From the NCBI GenBank assembly GCA_025455005.1, contig JALONH010000009.1:1-64000 (forward strand): a stretch of DNA of 64,000 nt. The letters are read 5' to 3'. The stretch comes from Cytophagaceae bacterium (GTDB lineage Bacteria > Bacteroidota > Bacteroidia > Cytophagales > Cytophagaceae). Shown one piece after another: positions 59,947 to 64,000 of this stretch (its first letter is position 1; the number at the start of each line of letters is the position of its first letter). The notes under the pieces were generated by a model that worked only from the letters and a program-made list of their open reading frames with translations, was not told the DNA's origin and ran no database searches. Position numbers and translations under genes: made by a program.

Positions 59947-60954
59947 TTTTAGTTTTTTCTTGTACAAAAGATAATTGTATAACTCATTTTTATATTTTTG
60001 TATTAATACCTTTCTAATATATACACCAGAAGCAGATAACATATAATCTTCCCATTCGCTTATACCAGCTTTAGGTTTTAAGATTGCAGATGTTTCATTT
60101 TTATGAGATACAGACCAATTACACCAACTTAACTTATACTTTTCCATAAACTCAAACCACTCATTTGTTGCATTGTATCCTAACTCACCATCACCAGTAT
60201 AATCACAATCACCAAACTCAGTTACAAAAATAGCTATACCCATTTTCATTGCTTTTTCAGCTTCATCTCTTAGATATTTACCATGTGAAACAGCATAAAA
60301 ATGTAGTGTATACATAATGTTTTTTTCAATTATAGGATTTGATGCTGCTTCGGTAACCATTTGAGACCATTGCCTAGTACCTACAATAATAATATTATCA
60401 GAATCATTTTTACGAATCGTGGATATAATGTCTTCTGCATAAGGTTTAATTTGATTTGTCCAACTTGCATCTTGTAAAGGTTCATTAAAAATTTCATATA
60501 AGACATTAGGGTATTTACTATACTTTTTTGACATTTTTTCAAAAAAAGATTTAGCTAAAGCAGGATTTTTGTGAGCTTTATGGCTATGATAATCTATTAT
60601 AACATAAATACCTAAATCGATAGCCGCTTCTATAACTGTACAAATTTTCTCTTCTTCTATATCTGGATTATATAAATAACCTCCCTCTTCCTCTACACCC
60701 ATAGCTGCTCGTATAACAGTGCATTTCCAATCTTCTTTTAGCCATTTTATGGTTTCATAATTATAGTACTCAGGCATCCATTGACTCCAAAATAGTGACA
60801 TACCTCTTAACTGTACAGTATCTTTGTATTGGCTAAGTATATAGTTTCCACTTACAGATAAATGACCATATCTGAAAACGATATCTTTTTCAGCTTTTAA
60901 ATTTGAATGTATTACATTTAATATAAGTAATACTAACAGAATGCTTTTTTTCAT
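59926..60954 (-). CDS. Secreted GH5-family endoglucanase
   Basis: About 342 residues from the ATG at 60954 (MKKSILLVLLILNVIHSN, a signal peptide ending near LKA); a reading to 60981 adds nine residues and is less likely. A glycoside hydrolase family 5 TIM barrel: RGMSLFWSQWMPEYYN, CTVIRAAMGVE, VIIDYHSHKAHKN, acid/base Glu158 in YEIFNEPLQ, TLHFYAVSH, nucleophile Glu246 in FVTEFGD, and YKLSWCNWSVSHKNE. It cleaves beta-1,4-glucan (cellulose-type) outside the cell. The gene is notably AT-rich, contains no CCGG and pairs with the AraC-type regulator upstream. Confidence 0.93.
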   Translation of the reverse strand: MKKSILLVLLILNVIHSNLKAEKDIVFRYGHLSVSGNYILSQYKDTVQLRGMSLFWSQWMPEYYNYETIKWLKEDWKCTVIRAAMGVEEEGGYLYNPDIEEEKICTVIEAAIDLGIYVIIDYHSHKAHKNPALAKSFFEKMSKKYSKYPNVLYEIFNEPLQDASWTNQIKPYAEDIISTIRKNDSDNIIIVGTRQWSQMVTEAASNPIIEKNIMYTLHFYAVSHGKYLRDEAEKAMKMGIAIFVTEFGDCDYTGDGELGYNATNEWFEFMEKYKLSWCNWSVSHKNETSAILKPKAGISEWEDYMLSASGVYIRKVLIQKYKNELYNYLLYKKKLKQKKSSI

Positions 60955-61006
60955 ATAATGGTTTTGTTTTCTGTTAAACATAAACCATAATAAAACAAAA
61001 ACGTTG

Positions 61007-61024
61007 GTATTATTTAAATAATAC
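61007..61024. promoter_or_regulatory. 18-bp perfect palindrome upstream of the GH5 gene
   Basis: GTATTATTTAAATAATAC is identical to its reverse complement over all 18 bases. It lies 53 bases before the GH5 start and overlaps one copy of the direct repeat AATACTTTGCA. Confidence 0.5.
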
Positions 61025-61095
61025 TTTGCATTATTTTAACTAATTGATCGGTAGAAGATTATATAAGTTTTGTAAAAAAAATAAAATACTTTGCA
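61020..61095 (-). promoter_or_regulatory. Direct-repeat pair upstream of the GH5 gene
   Basis: AATACTTTGCA occurs at 61020-61030 and again, identical over 11 bases, at 61085-61095. On the coding strand of GH5 this is TGCAAAGTATT twice, 65 bases apart, a possible AraC-type binding pair. Confidence 0.35.
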
Positions 61096-61119
61096 AAACT
61101 AAATATATATTTAAGTATC

Positions 61120-61154
61120 AAAAAATCAGACTTTTATAGATATGGTGATTTTTT
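61120..61154 (-). terminator. Weak AT-rich terminator candidate for the AraC-type gene
   Basis: AAAAAATCA (61120-61128) pairs with TGATTTTTT (61146-61154). The stem is 9 bp but A-T rich. It follows the regulator stop on its strand. Confidence 0.3.
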
Positions 61155-61208
61155 TTACAAAAAGGATTAAAAAGTAATCATTTTTATAAACTATTGATAT
61201 TTAGATTA

Positions 61209-62351
61209 TTAAATCTTGTTCATTTTTCCTTTTCTATAATCTTTTGGTGATATACCTACGGTCTCTTTAAATACTCGATTGAAATGAGAAATATGTCCAT
61301 AGCCAACTTTATATGCAATGTCTGATATAGGTTCATTTACATCTTTTAAAAGACGTTTTGCTTCATTAATTCGGAGTTTATTTAAGTATTGTTTGAAGTT
61401 TAATTGGTATTTATCTTTTAATAATAGAGATACTTTGGAACTTTGAAGTCCTAAGTCTATTTGAATGTTGCTTAAACTTAGTTCAGGATTAGAATAATTA
61501 ACAGATATATAGGATACAAGGTTTTCTAAATCATTAACAGATTTATTAACCATATTTACAGGTGTATATTGAATTTCTATTGTTTCGCTTAAAGAAATAG
61601 TTTTTCTTTTTCTAATAAGAAGTAAAAGAAATAAATAATAAACGATTCCAAAGGATAATAGGTAGCCGTAGAAAATATAAATGTTTTTTGTAAATCGAAT
61701 TGAATACAAAGTGATTTTATCTTTAACCCCATTTGGAATTAATTGACAATTTTGAATGTTAATAGAAGCTAATTTATCGAAAGAATAATTGGAAACCTCT
61801 TCCTCTTTAATATTTTCTTTTAGATACCACCAGGAAGGAGTATAAAAATCATCTAATGATAAAGTGTATTTTTTTTGCTTTTGATTTAAATCCAGATCCT
61901 TAACGATATACTTTTTTAAATAATTATTATCCTTTTTAAAAATTGAATTAATGCCTAATAGCATTTGTGGACGTTTAGTTATTGTACCAGCAATATCTAT
62001 TTCAATAAAATCAAATTCATTAATATTTAATAAAGTGTTGTTTTGGGAAAGCAAAGTAATTCCTGCATAAGGTGTTGTATTATTTTTTTGAAGTTCATAC
62101 TCAAATACTATAGAATCAGTGTGATTAATGATAATATTGGATTTCGAATACGATAAAATAGGAGAGTATACAGTATCAGAATAAGAATATACTTTATATA
62201 GATTATTTGATGTATTAGGTGTTATGGTTAGGGTTTTATGTGGTTCTACAATATAAAAGGCTACTATAAAAACAAATAATGGTAATGAAATTAGTAAAAA
62301 ATAAATTGAATTCAGTTTGAACGGAGCAATTCGCATTATATTGAAAAACAT
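61209..62351 (-). CDS. Membrane-anchored AraC-family transcriptional regulator
   Basis: A 380-residue protein of unusual layout. An N-terminal transmembrane helix (SIYFLLISLPLFVFIVAFYIV) is followed by an extracytoplasmic domain of about 180 residues that looks like a beta-sandwich (FVYELQKNNTTPYAG-type strands, WWYLKENIKEEEVSNYSFDKL). A second helix (IYIFYGYLLSFGIVYYLFLLL) precedes a short linker and the AraC/XylS double helix-turn-helix (about residues 280-375: YISVNYSNPELSLSNIQIDLGLQ, INEAKRLLKDVNEPISDIAYKVGYGHISHFNRVFKETVGISPKDYR, recognised by SDIAYKVGYGHISHFNRVFKE). It is probably a receptor that senses a sugar outside and controls the downstream GH5 gene. Confidence 0.85.
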   Translation of the reverse strand: MFFNIMRIAPFKLNSIYFLLISLPLFVFIVAFYIVEPHKTLTITPNTSNNLYKVYSYSDTVYSPILSYSKSNIIINHTDSIVFEYELQKNNTTPYAGITLLSQNNTLLNINEFDFIEIDIAGTITKRPQMLLGINSIFKKDNNYLKKYIVKDLDLNQKQKKYTLSLDDFYTPSWWYLKENIKEEEVSNYSFDKLASINIQNCQLIPNGVKDKITLYSIRFTKNIYIFYGYLLSFGIVYYLFLLLLIRKRKTISLSETIEIQYTPVNMVNKSVNDLENLVSYISVNYSNPELSLSNIQIDLGLQSSKVSLLLKDKYQLNFKQYLNKLRINEAKRLLKDVNEPISDIAYKVGYGHISHFNRVFKETVGISPKDYRKGKMNKI

Positions 62352-62460
62352 AACTTAAACAAATTATATATAAATCTAAGTAAAAATAGACACAAATGTT
62401 GTTCTTAATCAAATAATCCTTTAGTCTATACACTTGAAGAAGTATTATCAATAAGAATAC

Positions 62461-62793
62461 TTAATTACTTACATATTTTAAACCGACTACAGATAGGATT
62501 AAGGTTGTTATAAAAAATACTCTCCAAAAATCAGCCGCTTCTTGAAACAACCAGATTCCGGCAATTGCTGTTCCCACCGCACCGATACCAGTCCAAACAG
62601 CATAAGCTGTTCCAATAGGTAAACCTTCCGTTGCTTTCATCAATAATAACATACTGGCGGTGGACAGAATAAAAAATCCCAAGTACCACCAAAAGGCAAC
62701 CATACCGATGCTTTCTTTGGCTTTGCCTAAACAAATGGCAAATGCTGTTTCTAATAATCCGGCAATAATTAAAATGGTCCAATACATACCCAA
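62461..62793 (-). CDS. SMR-family exporter, Gdx/SugE type
   Basis: A 110-residue protein with four transmembrane helices (an alternative ATG two codons later gives 108). IIAGLLETAFAICLGKA carries the essential glutamate; counted from the second ATG it is Glu13, exactly as in SugE/Gdx. GTAYAVWTGIGAVGTAIAGIWLFQE matches SugE/Gdx rather than EmrE. The known substrate of Gdx is guanidinium. No guanidine riboswitch is visible upstream. AccC lies upstream on the same strand. Confidence 0.9.
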   Translation of the reverse strand: MGMYWTILIIAGLLETAFAICLGKAKESIGMVAFWWYLGFFILSTASMLLLMKATEGLPIGTAYAVWTGIGAVGTAIAGIWLFQEAADFWRVFFITTLILSVVGLKYVSN

Positions 62794-62821
62794 AGAATAC
62801 AGGTTTAAGGCTTGAAAAAAG

Positions 62822-62845
62822 AAAACCCCGAATGATCGGGGCTTT
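62822..62845 (-). terminator. Terminator-like hairpin after accC
   Basis: CCCCGA pairs with TCGGGG (6 bp, ATGA loop). On the minus strand it is followed by TTTTC. It lies just past the accC stop. Confidence 0.65.
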
Positions 62846-62852
62846 CTTCAGA

Positions 62853-64000
62853 TTATTTTATGGTACTAAAATCGAAGTCTTCTAAGAACTTGGTTGTAAA
62901 TTTACCGGAGCGGAACTTAGGGTCATCCATCAATTTTATATGAAAAGGAATAGTAGTTTTAACACCATCTATTACAAATTCTTGTAAGGCACGTTTCATA
63001 CGATCGCACGCTTCATCTCGAGTAGGAGCAGTAACGATCAGTTTGGCAATCATGGAATCGTAATTCGGAGGTATGGTGTATCCGGTATAGCAATGACTGT
63101 CAACACGAACTCCAAATCCACTTGGAATATGGAAGTTGGTTATTTTTCCGGGAGAAGGTCGGAATCCATTTGCAGCATCTTCCGCATTGATTCTACATTG
63201 AATAGAGAATTTTTCAGGAAAGAAGTTTTTCTTTTCCAATTTAGCACCGGCAGCAACGCGTATTTGCCATTTAACTAAATCGATACCTGTTACTTCTTCT
63301 GTAATCGTATGCTCTACTTGTATACGCGTATTCATTTCCATGAAGTAGAAGTCACCATTTTTATCCACCAAAAACTCTATCGTTCCGGCTCCTTCATATC
63401 GAATGGCTTTTGCGCCTTTGATGGCAGCTTCTCCCATTTTATTCCGTAGGCGTTCCGTTAAGATAGGTGAAGGCGTTTCTTCTACTAACTTTTGATGGCG
63501 GCGTTGAATAGAACAATCTCTTTCTGACAAGTGAACGACTGTCCCGTGTTGATCACCGAGTAATTGTACTTCAATATGACGTGGTTCTTCAACAAATTTC
63601 TCTAGATAAATTCCGTCATTACCAAAAGCTGCACCAGCTTCTTGACGCGCATCAGCCCATGCTTTTTCGAATTCTCGATCGTTTTTAACGATCCGCATTC
63701 CTCTACCACCACCACCGGCAGTAGCTTTTAGGATAACGGGATATTTAATTTTATTCGCAATTTTAATTCCCTCTTCCACACTACTTAATAAACCATCTGA
63801 TCCGGGAATACAAGGTACTCCGGCTTTAATCATGGTAGCTTTTGCAGATGCCTTATCTCCCATGGAATTAATCATTTCAGGGCTAGCGCCTATGAATTTA
63901 ATTCCATAGTCTCTACATACTTCTGAGAATTTGGCATTTTCAGATAGGAAACCATATCCCGGATGAATGGCATCAGCATTTGTAATTTCAGCAGCTGCAA
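62853..64000 (-). CDS. accC: Biotin carboxylase subunit of acetyl-CoA carboxylase (N-terminus outside window)
   Basis: The last 382 or so residues of AccC are visible; the reading frame continues to the window edge ([33 protein letters not shown], seen as [12 protein letters not shown]). ATP-grasp motifs are [48 protein letters not shown] (key: [19 protein letters not shown]) and [26 protein letters not shown]. It carboxylates the biotin on BCCP as the first step of fatty-acid synthesis. The usual partner accB should lie just beyond the right edge. Confidence 0.96.
   Translation of the reverse strand, partial: AAAEITNADAIHPGYGFLSENAKFSEVCRDYGIKFIGASPEMINSMGDKASAKATMIKAGVPCIPGSDGLLSSVEEGIKIANKIKYPVILKATAGGGGRGMRIVKNDREFEKAWADARQEAGAAFGNDGIYLEKFVEEPRHIEVQLLGDQHGTVVHLSERDCSIQRRHQKLVEETPSPILTERLRNKMGEAAIKGAKAIRYEGAGTIEFLVDKNGDFYFMEMNTRIQVEHTITEEVTGIDLVKWQIRVAAGAKLEKKNFFPEKFSIQCRINAEDAANGFRPSPGKITNFHIPSGFGVRVDSHCYTGYTIPPNYDSMIAKLIVTAPTRDEACDRMKRALQEFVIDGVKTTIPFHIKLMDDPKFRSGKFTTKFLEDFDFSTIK

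Noticed and set aside
62794-62852. Guanidine riboswitch upstream of the Gdx/SugE-type gene
   Set aside because: The 59-base gap contains only the accC terminator hairpin. There is no room or motif for a guanidine riboswitch.

Overview
The window looks like a chromosome segment from a member of the Bacteroidota, most likely the Chitinophagia/Sphingobacteriia side. I base this on low GC content, the three-domain long form of IspG, a single-chain E1 alpha/beta dehydrogenase of about 800 residues, an ExbB-ExbD-ExbD-TonB operon, a secreted WG-repeat protein, PD40-OmpA, DUF1573, DUF4199 and DUF6728 proteins, weak ribosome-binding sites, and promoter boxes resembling TAnnTTTG. Gene content is mainly housekeeping. 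I see no tRNA, rRNA, CRISPR array, transposase or prophage.

Layout, left to right. 0-9 kb: a large NtrY-type sensor kinase (5' end outside the window) overlapping a large outer-membrane beta-barrel gene, then an RluB/RluF-type pseudouridine synthase and an MlaFE-type ABC pair. 9-14 kb: an SDR enzyme, IspG, a 58-residue DUF6728 protein, a WG-repeat protein and a secreted His-rich protein. 14-20 kb: a minus-strand, end-overlapping operon SpoIIM-like / DUF4129-like / DUF4350 / MoxR / DUF58, with an RDD membrane protein divergent from it. 20.7-22.2 kb: an exported heavy-metal-associated-domain protein coupled to a putative outer-membrane protein. 22-25 kb: DUF3817, an acyl-carrier-like protein lacking the serine, a thioredoxin-fold protein and MnmE, followed by a 704-bp gene-free stretch with a REP-like repeat. 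25.5-29.7 kb: a Tro/Sit-type metal ABC operon led by its DtxR-family regulator, with a palindromic operator candidate placed inside a promoter.

29.8-36.6 kb: 5-oxoprolinase PxpB-PxpC-PxpA, a glycosyltransferase-like gene, DapD, Dps, a secreted beta-propeller protein and 3-hydroxyacyl-CoA dehydrogenase. 36.8-42.4 kb: an Exb/TonB energy-transduction operon extended by a small membrane protein, a PstS-like lipoprotein and a TPR protein, preceded by an attenuator-like hairpin and ended by a strong terminator. 42.5-47.5 kb: TerB-like, patatin, PD40-OmpA, Gfo/Idh/MocA, YkgJ and DUF4199. 47.5-52.3 kb: a nucleotide-salvage neighbourhood (Apt, MTA/SAH nucleosidase, UMF1 transporter, Dcd, MazG-like, AMP nucleosidase) with two DnaA-box-like sites before dcd. 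52.3-59.6 kb: a lone HsdR-N nuclease domain, an LTA-synthase-like phosphotransferase, DUF1573, the E1 fusion, a lipoprotein and a LuxE-like enzyme. 59.7-62.4 kb: a tiny lipoprotein, then a GH5 endoglucanase and a membrane-anchored AraC regulator in an AT-rich island without CCGG. 62.4-64 kb: a Gdx/SugE-type SMR exporter and AccC, which runs off the window.

Together these suggest a free-living or particle-associated Bacteroidota with non-mevalonate isoprenoid synthesis, succinylase-pathway lysine/diaminopimelate synthesis, TonB-energised uptake and purine salvage. Nothing here is an obvious new defence system. The points most worth a second look are the GH5/AraC island with its palindromic operator, the exbB leader hairpin, the operator-in-promoter of the metal operon, the DnaA boxes at dcd, and the exported HMA/outer-membrane pair.
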